The notes under the pieces are model-generated. The model was not told where the DNA came from. It saw only the letters and a list, made by a program, of their open reading frames with translations, and ran no database searches. 64,000 nucleotides of DNA from Streptomyces sp. RKAG293 (GTDB lineage: Bacteria > Actinomycetota > Actinomycetes > Streptomycetales > Streptomycetaceae). The position numbers were made by a program, and so were the translations under genes. The stretch lies in the NCBI RefSeq assembly GCF_023701745.1, contig NZ_JAJOZB010000001.1, positions 5,555,501-5,619,500 of the forward strand, read 5' to 3'. Below are positions 17,708 through 24,696 of the stretch, piece after piece. Position 1 is the first letter of the stretch, and every line of letters starts with the position of its first letter.

Positions 17708-18625
17708 GTGACCGTGCTCGCCCCTCCCGCCCCGCCCCCTGTGCGGTCCCCGGAGCCCGTCGCCGAACGGCCGGCTCCCGCGCCCGGTATCGCGTTGGCG
17801 GGTGCCGCGTTGTGTGTTCTCGCGGCGTTGCTGCTGGGCTTCGCCGCCAATCTGACGATCGTGGGGCACCTGCAGCATGCGCGTGATCAGCGGACCGCGT
17901 ACGACGATCTGCGCGCGGAGCTCGCCATGGGTACCGCGCCGGTGGGGCAGACCACGTTCGACGGTAAGCCGTTGGAAGCGGGGGCGCCCATGGCGTTGTT
18001 GCGGATTCCGGCGCTCGGGCTGAGGCAGGTGGTCTTCGAGGGGACCACGTCGGGTGTGCTGCGGTCGGGGCCGGGGCACCGGAGAGATACTCCGTTTCCC
18101 GGGCAGGCGGGCACCAGCCAGATCATGGGGCGGGCGTGGGGGTACGGGGGGCCGTTCAACGAGGTTGCCCGGCTGCCGGTGGGTGCGGTGATCAAGGTGA
18201 CGACCGGTCAGGCCACCGCCGAGTACCGCGTCACGGGGGTCCGCGGGGACGGTGATCCGCTGCCCGCGGTTCTGGGTGCGGGCAAGGGGCGGCTGACGTT
18301 GATCACCGCGACCGGGGGTGCGTATACGCCGTCCGGGGTGGTTCGGGTCGATGCGGATCTGGTGTCGGAGACGCAGCCGAGTCCGCCCCGGCCGCGGCGG
18401 GCGGGCTGGATCGATGCCGCCGAGAAGCCGCTCGGGACCGAGAACGGCGCCTGGTTGTCGGTCTATCTGTGGTCGCAGGCGCTGCTGGCGGCCGCGTTGC
18501 TCACCGTGTGGACGCATCGCCGCTGGGGGCGTTGGCAGACCTGGATCACTGCAATGCCCGTGCTCACCGCCCTCGGGGTCGCCGCGTCCGGGGCCGCGAC
18601 CTGTCTGTTGCCCAATCTGCTCTGA
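17708..18625 (+). CDS. Sortase-fold membrane protein lacking catalytic His and Cys
   Basis: 305 residues: one N-terminal helix (about 28-52), an extracytoplasmic sortase-like domain (about 95-225), and two C-terminal helices. Class E-like landmarks are present: SGPGH, PGQAGTSQIMGRAWGYGGPFNE and RLTLITATGG. In active sortases these read ..GHR..YGGPF and TLxTC. Here the catalytic His is Arg and the catalytic Cys is Ala, and the only Cys residues are in membrane helices. It is therefore predicted inactive as a transpeptidase. The GTG at 17708 has GGAG nine bases upstream. It lies between a LAHTG protein and pstB (17 bp gap). It may act as a scaffold or LAHTG-binding subunit (inference). Confidence 0.83.
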   Translation: MTVLAPPAPPPVRSPEPVAERPAPAPGIALAGAALCVLAALLLGFAANLTIVGHLQHARDQRTAYDDLRAELAMGTAPVGQTTFDGKPLEAGAPMALLRIPALGLRQVVFEGTTSGVLRSGPGHRRDTPFPGQAGTSQIMGRAWGYGGPFNEVARLPVGAVIKVTTGQATAEYRVTGVRGDGDPLPAVLGAGKGRLTLITATGGAYTPSGVVRVDADLVSETQPSPPRPRRAGWIDAAEKPLGTENGAWLSVYLWSQALLAAALLTVWTHRRWGRWQTWITAMPVLTALGVAASGAATCLLPNLL

Positions 18626-18642
18626 GAACGGAGTTCTGCACG

Positions 18643-19467
18643 ATGACTGATACCGAGGTACTTCCGGTTCTCAGTGAGAGCGGGGAGGAAGGCGCTGCCA
18701 CGCTGCAGGCCGACGCTGTTTCCGCCTGGTTCGGCGATCACAAGGTGCTCGACCGGGTCTCGCTGACCATGCCCGCGCGCCAGGTCACCGCCCTCATCGG
18801 GCCCTCCGGCTGCGGCAAGTCGACGTTCCTGCGGGTGCTGAACCGGATGCACGAGCTGATCGGGTCCGCCTCGCTCGCCGGGCAGGTGCTGCTCGACGGG
18901 GAGGACATCTACGACCGGGGGCGCCGCATCACCAGTGCTCGCCGGCAGATCGGGATGGTGTTCCAGAAGCCGAACCCGTTCCCCGCGATGTCGATCTACG
19001 ACAACGTGCTCGCCGGGCTGAAGCTCGGTGGGATCAAGTCCACCCGGGCCGGGCGGGACGATCTGGTCGAGGAGTGTCTGACGCGGGCGGGGCTCTGGAA
19101 GGAGGTCAAGGACCGGCTGCGGCAGCCCGGTGGCGCGCTGTCCGGGGGGCAGCAGCAGCGGTTGTGCATCGCGCGGTCGTTGGCGGTGCGGCCGCGGGTG
19201 CTGCTGATGGACGAGCCGTGTTCGGCGCTCGACCCCACGTCGACCCGCCGCATCGAGGAGACGATCGCGGACCTCTCGTCGGAGGTCACCATCGTGATCG
19301 TCACCCACAACATGCAGCAGGCCGCGCGGGTGTCGGATACCTGCGCGTTCTTCCTCGCCGAGCAGGGCACGCCGGGCGTCATCGTGGAGCACGGTCCCAC
19401 GGACGCCATGTTCAGCGACCCGCAGGACCCGCGCACCACCGACTACGTCAACGGCCGGTTCGGCTGA
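18643..19467 (+). CDS. pstB: Phosphate-type ABC transporter ATPase PstB
   Basis: 274 residues with complete ABC ATPase motifs: Walker A GPSGCGKST, the PstB-specific QKPNPFPAMSIYDNV, signature LSGGQQQR, Walker B VLLMDEPCSALDP, and the switch His in VTHNMQQA. It is clearly PstB rather than a generic ABC protein. ATG 18643 lies 17 bp after the sortase-like gene, so it is cotranscribed with it. It is separated from pstC/pstA by more than 7 kb of secreted-protein genes, unlike the standard pstSCAB order. It converges with the phosphohexomutase gene, with only 3 bp between stops. Confidence 0.95.
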   Translation: MTDTEVLPVLSESGEEGAATLQADAVSAWFGDHKVLDRVSLTMPARQVTALIGPSGCGKSTFLRVLNRMHELIGSASLAGQVLLDGEDIYDRGRRITSARRQIGMVFQKPNPFPAMSIYDNVLAGLKLGGIKSTRAGRDDLVEECLTRAGLWKEVKDRLRQPGGALSGGQQQRLCIARSLAVRPRVLLMDEPCSALDPTSTRRIEETIADLSSEVTIVIVTHNMQQAARVSDTCAFFLAEQGTPGVIVEHGPTDAMFSDPQDPRTTDYVNGRFG

Positions 19468-19470
19468 TCC

Positions 19471-21153
19471 TCAGATGCCGGCGGCGGCCGCCAGGTCCTT
19501 CTTGAGGGCGGCGAGGACCGTGTCCGCGGTGGTGCGGGCCTCGGTGAGGGTGGTGACGGGGACGACGACCTCGAGGTAGCACTTGATCTTGGGCTCGGTG
19601 CCGCTCGGGCGCACGATCACCCGGGCCGACTCGACGCCGGAGGCCGTGTCGCCGGCCAGGGTGTAGCGGAGGCCGTCGGTGGGCGGGAGCTGCTCGCTGC
19701 CCTCGGCGAGGTCTTCGGCGGAGGCGACGGTGAGGCCCGCGAGGACCGTCGGGGGCTTCTCGCGCAGCCGCGTCATGGCGTCCGCGATGAGGGAGAGGTC
19801 GGCGACGCGCGCGGAGAGCTGGTCGGTGGCGTGCAGGCCGTGGTCGAGGGCCAGGTCGTCCAGGAGGTCGTCGAGGGTGCGGCCGTGCTCCTTGAGGGAC
19901 GCGGCCAGCTCGGCGATGAGCAGGGCGGCGGTGATGCCGTCCTTGTCGCGGACGCCGGCGGGGTCGACGCAGTAGCCCAGCGCTTCCTCGTAGCCGTAGC
20001 GCAGGCCGTCGACGCGGGCGATCCACTTGAAGCCGGTGAGGGTGTCCTCGTAGGGCAGCCCGGCCGCGGCGGCGATCTTGGAGAGCAGCGAGGACGACAC
20101 GATGGACGCGGCGAAGGTGCCCGTCGCGTGCTTGTTCACCAGGTGGACGGCGAGCAGCGCGCCGACCTCGTCACCGCGCAGCATCCGCCAGCCGGACGCC
20201 GAGGAGCGGTCCGGGACGGCGACGGCGCAGCGGTCGGCGTCCGGGTCGTTGGCGATGACGATGTCCGGGCCGAGGGACTGCGCGGCCTTGAACGACAGGT
20301 CCATCGCCCCCGGCTCCTCCGGGTTGGGGAAGGCCACCGTCGGGAAGTCCGGGTCGGGCTCCGCCTGCTCGGCGACGGGCGTCGGGGCCGGGAAGCCGGC
20401 GCGCGCGAAGGCCGCCATCAGGACCTCGCGGCCCACCCCGTGCAGCGGTGTGTAGACGACGGACACGTCGCGCGGGCCGCCCGGCGCCACGACGCCGGCC
20501 GCCCGGGTCAGGTAAGCGTCGATGACGTCGTCGCCGAGGACCTCCCAGCCGTCCGCGGCCAGCGGTACGTCGGCGAGCGCGCCGACCGCCTCGATCTGGT
20601 CGGCGATCTCCGCGTCGGCGGGCGGCACGATCTGGGAGCCGTCGCCGAGGTAGACCTTGTAGCCGTTGTCCTGCGGGGGGTTGTGGCTCGCGGTCACCAT
20701 GACGCCGGCCACCGAGCCGAGGTGCCTTATGGCGAAGGCGAGGACAGGGGTGGGCAGCGGGCGGGGCAGCAGCGCCGCCCGCAGGCCCGCGCCGGTCATC
20801 ACGGCCGCCGTGTCGCGCGCGAAGTCGTACGACTTGTGGCGCGCGTCGTAGCCGATGACGACGAGGCCGCCGGTCTGCCCCTGCGCCTTCAGATAGCCCG
20901 CGAGGCCCGCGGCCGCCCGGATCACCACCGAGCGGTTCATCCGCATCGGGCCGGCCCCGACCTCGCCGCGCAGCCCGGCGGTGCCGAACTGGAGCGTCCC
21001 GGAGAACCGCTCCTCCAGCCCGGCCGCAGCTGCCTCGTCACCGGCCTCCACCGCCGTCAGGAGCGCCTCCAGCTCCGCCCGGGTGTCCGGGTCCGGGTCC
21101 TCGCCGAGCCAGGTGCGTGCCTGCTGCAGCAGTTGGGGCTTGTCGATTCCCAT
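19471..21153 (-). CDS. Phospho-sugar mutase (phosphoglucomutase/phosphomannomutase)
   Basis: A 560-residue alpha-D-phosphohexomutase that interconverts sugar 1- and 6-phosphates (or ribose/deoxyribose phosphates) in the cytoplasm. The phosphoserine loop TASHNPPQDNGYK, metal loop DPDADR, sugar-binding loop GYEEALGYC and phosphate-binding RPSGTEPKIK are all present. ATG 21153 follows AAGGAG. It lies near purine nucleoside phosphorylase on the same strand. Conversion of (deoxy)ribose 1-phosphate from the phosphorylase to the 5-phosphate used by DeoC is a plausible link, but the family is broad. Confidence 0.92.
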   Translation of the reverse strand: MGIDKPQLLQQARTWLGEDPDPDTRAELEALLTAVEAGDEAAAAGLEERFSGTLQFGTAGLRGEVGAGPMRMNRSVVIRAAAGLAGYLKAQGQTGGLVVIGYDARHKSYDFARDTAAVMTGAGLRAALLPRPLPTPVLAFAIRHLGSVAGVMVTASHNPPQDNGYKVYLGDGSQIVPPADAEIADQIEAVGALADVPLAADGWEVLGDDVIDAYLTRAAGVVAPGGPRDVSVVYTPLHGVGREVLMAAFARAGFPAPTPVAEQAEPDPDFPTVAFPNPEEPGAMDLSFKAAQSLGPDIVIANDPDADRCAVAVPDRSSASGWRMLRGDEVGALLAVHLVNKHATGTFAASIVSSSLLSKIAAAAGLPYEDTLTGFKWIARVDGLRYGYEEALGYCVDPAGVRDKDGITAALLIAELAASLKEHGRTLDDLLDDLALDHGLHATDQLSARVADLSLIADAMTRLREKPPTVLAGLTVASAEDLAEGSEQLPPTDGLRYTLAGDTASGVESARVIVRPSGTEPKIKCYLEVVVPVTTLTEARTTADTVLAALKKDLAAAAGI

Positions 21154-21204
21154 CAGAACTCCTTCGCTGGGTTCCCCGGCTGACACGCCGGAGCTGAAGC
21201 GACT

Positions 21205-21350
21205 CTTGATTCCTGCGACCCGGAGTGCCGCAGCGTTGCAGGTATGGTTGCCGGCCTTCCCTCAGCGGAAGCGGTCAGGGCTTGGCCGTCATGAGGCTCC
21301 GCGGGGCCGAGTGAGAAGCCCCTCGTTGGCGAGGGGGAGTAGTCACAGGA
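21205..21350 (+). mobile_element. Possible relic of an IS605-type tnpB 3' end
   Basis: On the plus strand a short frame reads SVAGMVAGLPSAEAVRAWPS and stops near 21288. This resembles the C-terminal tail of actinobacterial TnpB proteins. About 25 bp later comes GAAGCCCCTC-GTTGGC-GAGGGGGAGTAGTCAC, a hairpin in the AAxCCC..GGGAGxxxGTCA pattern of IS200/IS605-type right ends. No tnpB body or left end is present upstream, where the mutase gene begins. Recognition is by pattern memory only. Confidence 0.4.
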
Positions 21351-21387
21351 GCTCCTGATCGGGAGCCGTCTGCGGATTGTTCCGCGC

Positions 21388-21437
21388 GGCGGATGCTCTC
21401 GGGTGCCTGGCAGGCCAGGCACCCGAGAGCATCCGCC
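21388..21437 (-). terminator. 24-bp perfect palindrome after purine nucleoside phosphorylase
   Basis: Arms 21388-21411 and 21414-21437 are perfectly complementary over 24 bp with a 2-nt loop. It lies 21 bp beyond the stop of the leftward phosphorylase gene, so it most likely terminates that transcript. The near-absence of a loop is unusual. Confidence 0.65.
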
Positions 21438-21458
21438 GGCCCAAAGCCGGACGCAGTC

Positions 21459-22274
21459 CTACAGGCGGCCGAGGACCTGGCCCAGCAGGCTGCCCATCCG
21501 CGTGGCGGACTCGCGGCCGGCTTCGAGGACCTCTTCGTGGTTGAGCGGCGCGCCGGTCATGCCCGCCGCCAGGTTGGTGACGAGGGAGATGCCGAGCACC
21601 TCGGCGCCGGCCTCGCGGGCGGCGATGGCCTCCAGCGTGGTGGACATGCCGACGAGGTCACCGCCGATGGCGCGGACCATGCCGATCTCCGCGGGGGTCT
21701 CGTAGTGCGGGCCGGGCAGCTGGACGTAGACGCCCTCCTCGAGGGTGTCGTCCACCTCCTTGCACAGCGCGCGCAGCCGCGGGGAGTACAGGTCGGTGAG
21801 GTCCACGAAGTTGGCGCCCACGATCGGCGAGGTCGCCGTCATGTTGATGTGGTCGCTGATCAGGACCGGCTGGCCGGGGCGGAAGTGCGGGCGCAGTCCG
21901 CCGCAGCCGTTGGTGAGGACGACGGTCTTGCAGCCCGCGGCGACGGCGGTGCGGACACCGTGCACGACGGTGGCGACACCGCGGCCCTCGTAGAGGTGGT
22001 TGCGGCCGAGGAAGACCAGGGCGCGGACGCCGCCGATCATGACCGAGCGGACCTTGCCCGAGTGGCCGGCCACGGCGGGGGGCGGGAAGCCGGGGAGCTC
22101 GGTGATCGGGAATTCGGCGTCGGCGGTGCCGAGCTGGTCGGCGGCGGGGACCCAGCCCGAGCCCATGACGAGGGCGACGTCATGGGTCTCGGCGCCGGTG
22201 AGCTCGCGCAGGCGGGCGGCGGCGGCATCGGCGGCGCCGTACGGGTCGGGATTAACAGAAGCGTTCACGCGCAC
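21459..22274 (-). CDS. Purine nucleoside phosphorylase
   Basis: A 271-residue trimeric-type (PNP-I/MTAP family) phosphorylase that converts purine (deoxy)nucleosides and phosphate to base and (deoxy)ribose 1-phosphate. Motifs: VMGSGW with VAGHSGKV (phosphate site), FLGRNHLYEG, LTNGCGGL, LPGPHYETPAEI, VGMSTTLEAIAA and LGISLVTNLAAG. GTG 22274 is listed; GTG 22268 is also possible. The palindrome CTACGCGCGTAG is 20 bp before 22274, exactly as before deoC, which supports this start. Divergent from nothing close; about 140 bp separates it from the cyclotransferase gene upstream. Confidence 0.93.
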   Translation of the reverse strand: MRVNASVNPDPYGAADAAAARLRELTGAETHDVALVMGSGWVPAADQLGTADAEFPITELPGFPPPAVAGHSGKVRSVMIGGVRALVFLGRNHLYEGRGVATVVHGVRTAVAAGCKTVVLTNGCGGLRPHFRPGQPVLISDHINMTATSPIVGANFVDLTDLYSPRLRALCKEVDDTLEEGVYVQLPGPHYETPAEIGMVRAIGGDLVGMSTTLEAIAAREAGAEVLGISLVTNLAAGMTGAPLNHEEVLEAGRESATRMGSLLGQVLGRL

Positions 22275-22293
22275 GAGGGTATCCGGTTCCGGC

Positions 22294-22305
22294 CTACGCG
22301 CGTAG
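22294..22305. promoter_or_regulatory. Putative operator CTACGCGCGTAG upstream of purine nucleoside phosphorylase
   Basis: Identical 12-bp palindrome to 3107-3118 and at the same distance (20 bp) from the start codon of a gene in the same pathway. Proposed common repressor site. Confidence 0.6.
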
Positions 22306-22415
22306 ACGTCCCAGCGGAGCGTCCTCGGAATTTCGGATGATCCGCTGATTGACGACCGCGCCGGCGGGAGGTTAGGACACCGCCGGGACGGGTGGCGGGC
22401 CGCGGTGCCGGCGGT

Positions 22416-22852
22416 TCAGCAGGGGCGCTTGCGCAGCTCCATCACGTAGTCGTGGGGCGCGCCGCACGACTCCGCGGCGTCCGCGATCTCACCGAGGTAG
22501 CGGGCGTTCGGCAGCCCGCCCTCGTAGTCGTTCAGCACATACGTCCAGGCGGCGACCTCGCCGTCCAGGGTGTGCACCCGAACGGTCGTACGCCGGTAGA
22601 TGCTGAGCGGTACGCCCTCCCAGCGGTCCATCGACTCCTCGTCGATCGGCGCGATGTCGTACAGCCCCACGAAGACCTGCCGCAGCGGGTCCTCCACCAG
22701 GGTCGCCAGGGCACCTTCCCAGCCCATCTGCTCACCGCCGAAGGTGAGCCGCCAGCCGTCCAGCCAGCCGGTGCCGCGCAACGGGGAGTGGGGGCGCGGC
22801 GGGTCATGAGCCGCGCGTCGAGGTTGCCTGCGTAGGCGGCGTAGAGCGACAT
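22416..22852 (-). CDS. Gamma-glutamylcyclotransferase-fold protein (apparent frameshift)
   Basis: The intended protein starts at ATG 22852 as MSLYAAYAGNLDARLMTRRA, the typical start of this actinobacterial family. It continues in another frame as PHSPLRGTGWLDGWRLTFGG to the stop at 22416. One base is missing at a run of five G (22790-22794); adding it gives a normal 145-residue protein. Family landmarks present are YAAYAGN (glycine-rich loop), TGWLDGWRLTFGG, and the acidic catalytic-type residue in LYDIAPIDEESMDRWEGV. GGCT-fold proteins cleave gamma-glutamyl amino acids; the substrate here is not known. A base-calling error is likely, given two similar cases in the window. Confidence 0.8.
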
Positions 22853-22915
22853 GAGGACGAGAGTACGGGAGGGAGGTGAGCCCCCTGTAAGTGAACGCTT
22901 GGCGCGTGCGGGACA

Positions 22916-24364
22916 ATGGGGTACGTGACTCGGATCGTGATCATTGGCGGCGGACCCGGCGGATATGAGGCAGCGCTCGTTGCCTCGCAGCTCGGCGCGG
23001 AGGTGACCGTCGTCGACTGCGACGGTCTGGGCGGGGCGTCGGTACTCACCGACTGCGTCCCGTCGAAGACTTTGATTGCCACCGCCGAGGTGATGACCAC
23101 CTTCGACTCCTCGTACGAAGAGCTGGGCATCATCGTCGCGGACGACACCCCGCCGCTGGAGCAGGCGGCGCGTGTGGTGGGCGTGGACCTGGGCAAGGTG
23201 AACCGGCGGGTGAAGCGCCTGGCGCTCGCCCAGTCGCACGACATCACCGCCTCCGTCACCCGTGCGGGCGCACGGGTGATGCGCGGCCGCGGCCGGCTGG
23301 AGGGCTGCCAGACCGCAGGTGGCACCCGGTGTGTCGTCGTCGAGGCGGCGGACGGCACGTCGGAGACGCTGACGGCCGACGCGGTGCTCATCGCGACCGG
23401 CGCCCGCCCGCGCGAGCTGGCGGACGCGCTGCCGGACGGCGAGCGGATCCTGAACTGGACGCAGGTCTACGACCTGGACGAGCTCCCCGAGGAGCTCATC
23501 GTGGTGGGCTCCGGTGTGACCGGCGCGGAGTTCGCCGGCGCGTACCAGGCGCTCGGCTCGAAGGTGACGCTTGTCTCCTCGCGCGACCGCGTGCTGCCGG
23601 GCGAGGACCCGGACGCCGCCGCCGTCCTGGAGGACGTCTTCCGGCGCCGCGGCATGAACGTGATGGCGCGCTCGCGCGCCGAGTCCGCCAAGCGGGTCGG
23701 CGACCGGGTGGAGGTCACCCTGGCGGACGGCCGGGTCATCACCGGCTCGCACTGCCTGATGGCGGTGGGCGCCATCCCGAACACCACCGGAATGGGTCTG
23801 GAGGAGGCGGGCGTCAAACTCAAGGACTCCGGCCACATCTGGACCGACAAGGTCTCCCGCACCTCCGCGCCCGGCGTGTACGCGGCCGGTGACGTCACCG
23901 GCGTCTTCGCCCTCGCCTCGGTCGCCGCCATGCAGGGCCGGATCGCGATGTACCACTTCCTGGGCGACGCGGTCGCGCCGCTCAACCTCAAGACGGTCTC
24001 CTCGAACGTCTTCACGGACCCGGAGATCGCCACCGTCGGCTACACCCAGGCCGACGTCGACAGCGGCCGGATCGACGCCCGCTGCGTCAAGCTGCCGCTG
24101 CTGCGCAACCCGCGCGCCAAGATGCAGGGCATCAGGGACGGCTTCGTGAAGCTGTTCTGCCGGCCGGGCACCGGGATCGTCGTCGGGGGCGTCGTCGTGT
24201 CGCCGCGCGCCAGCGAGCTGATCCACCCGATCTCGATCGCGGTCGACAACAACCTGACCGTCGAGCAGATCGCGAACGCGTTCACCGTCTACCCGTCCCT
24301 GTCGGGCTCGATCGCCGAGGTGGCGCGCCAGCTGCACACCCGCAAGACCGCGAGCGAGCTCTAG
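22916..24364 (+). CDS. lpdA: NAD(P)H-quinone dehydrogenase, LpdA family
   Basis: A 482-residue FAD-dependent pyridine nucleotide-disulphide oxidoreductase. It has FAD motif IIGGGPGGYEAA, NAD motif VVGSGVTGAEFAGAY, FAD motif GVYAAGDVTG, and C-terminal dimerisation domain HPISIAVDNNLTVEQIANAFTVYPSLSGSIAE. The usual CxxxxC pair is reduced to a single Cys (GGASVLTDCVPSK). This is characteristic of the actinobacterial LpdA quinone reductases rather than a defect, since dihydrolipoamide dehydrogenases need both. ATG 22916 is used; the internal GTG 22925 is less conserved. Ends just before the MITE-like element. Confidence 0.93.
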   Translation: MGYVTRIVIIGGGPGGYEAALVASQLGAEVTVVDCDGLGGASVLTDCVPSKTLIATAEVMTTFDSSYEELGIIVADDTPPLEQAARVVGVDLGKVNRRVKRLALAQSHDITASVTRAGARVMRGRGRLEGCQTAGGTRCVVVEAADGTSETLTADAVLIATGARPRELADALPDGERILNWTQVYDLDELPEELIVVGSGVTGAEFAGAYQALGSKVTLVSSRDRVLPGEDPDAAAVLEDVFRRRGMNVMARSRAESAKRVGDRVEVTLADGRVITGSHCLMAVGAIPNTTGMGLEEAGVKLKDSGHIWTDKVSRTSAPGVYAAGDVTGVFALASVAAMQGRIAMYHFLGDAVAPLNLKTVSSNVFTDPEIATVGYTQADVDSGRIDARCVKLPLLRNPRAKMQGIRDGFVKLFCRPGTGIVVGGVVVSPRASELIHPISIAVDNNLTVEQIANAFTVYPSLSGSIAEVARQLHTRKTASEL

Positions 24365-24526
24365 GGTCTGTCGTCTGGATCTCCGCGGCGTCGCGGTGTC
24401 CAGCACGCACATCTGCCGCGTTGTCGTCGGTCGACGACGCTCCGCGTCGCCTCCCTCCTCCGCCTTGCAGCTGCACGCACCGGACACCGCTCCTTCCCCC
24501 ACGGAGATCCAGACGACAGACCCTAG
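24361..24526. repeat. MITE-like palindromic element with 25-bp terminal inverted repeats
   Basis: Perfect 25-bp inverted repeats (24361-24385 and 24502-24526) begin CTAGGGTCTG and enclose about 116 bp with further symmetry: GCGGTGTCC/GGACACCGC and a central GTCGTCG-GT-CGACGAC. The left end overlaps the lpdA stop codon (TAG). There is no coding capacity. I believe similar elements recur between genes in other Streptomyces genomes, but this is from memory. Confidence 0.75.
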
Positions 24527-24583
24527 CCGTCGGGCGCGGGGTTCCGGGCGTGGGTTGCGGCCGGGAGATGACCGGACGGTAAC

Positions 24584-24626
24584 CGGGTGGTGGAGCCGTA
24601 AAGGCTCTACCACCCGATGGTCTCTT
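24584..24626 (+). terminator. Rho-independent terminator downstream of lpdA
   Basis: Stem 24584-24597 with 24603-24616 (14 bp, one G-T pair), loop GTAAA, followed by ATGGTCTCTTTTG, a T-rich tail that is rare in this genome. It serves lpdA if the MITE-like element lies in its 3' UTR. Confidence 0.75.
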
Positions 24627-24696
24627 TTGTGCACGACTTCGGTTAAGTGGCGCAAAGTGCTGAAAGCAGACGGTCGTTGGCGTTACTGTCAGTTTC

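Noticed and set aside
22916..24364. LpdA-type enzyme lacking the first redox cysteine
   Set aside because: GGASVLTDCVPSK is characteristic of the actinobacterial quinone-reductase subfamily, so this is not a defect.
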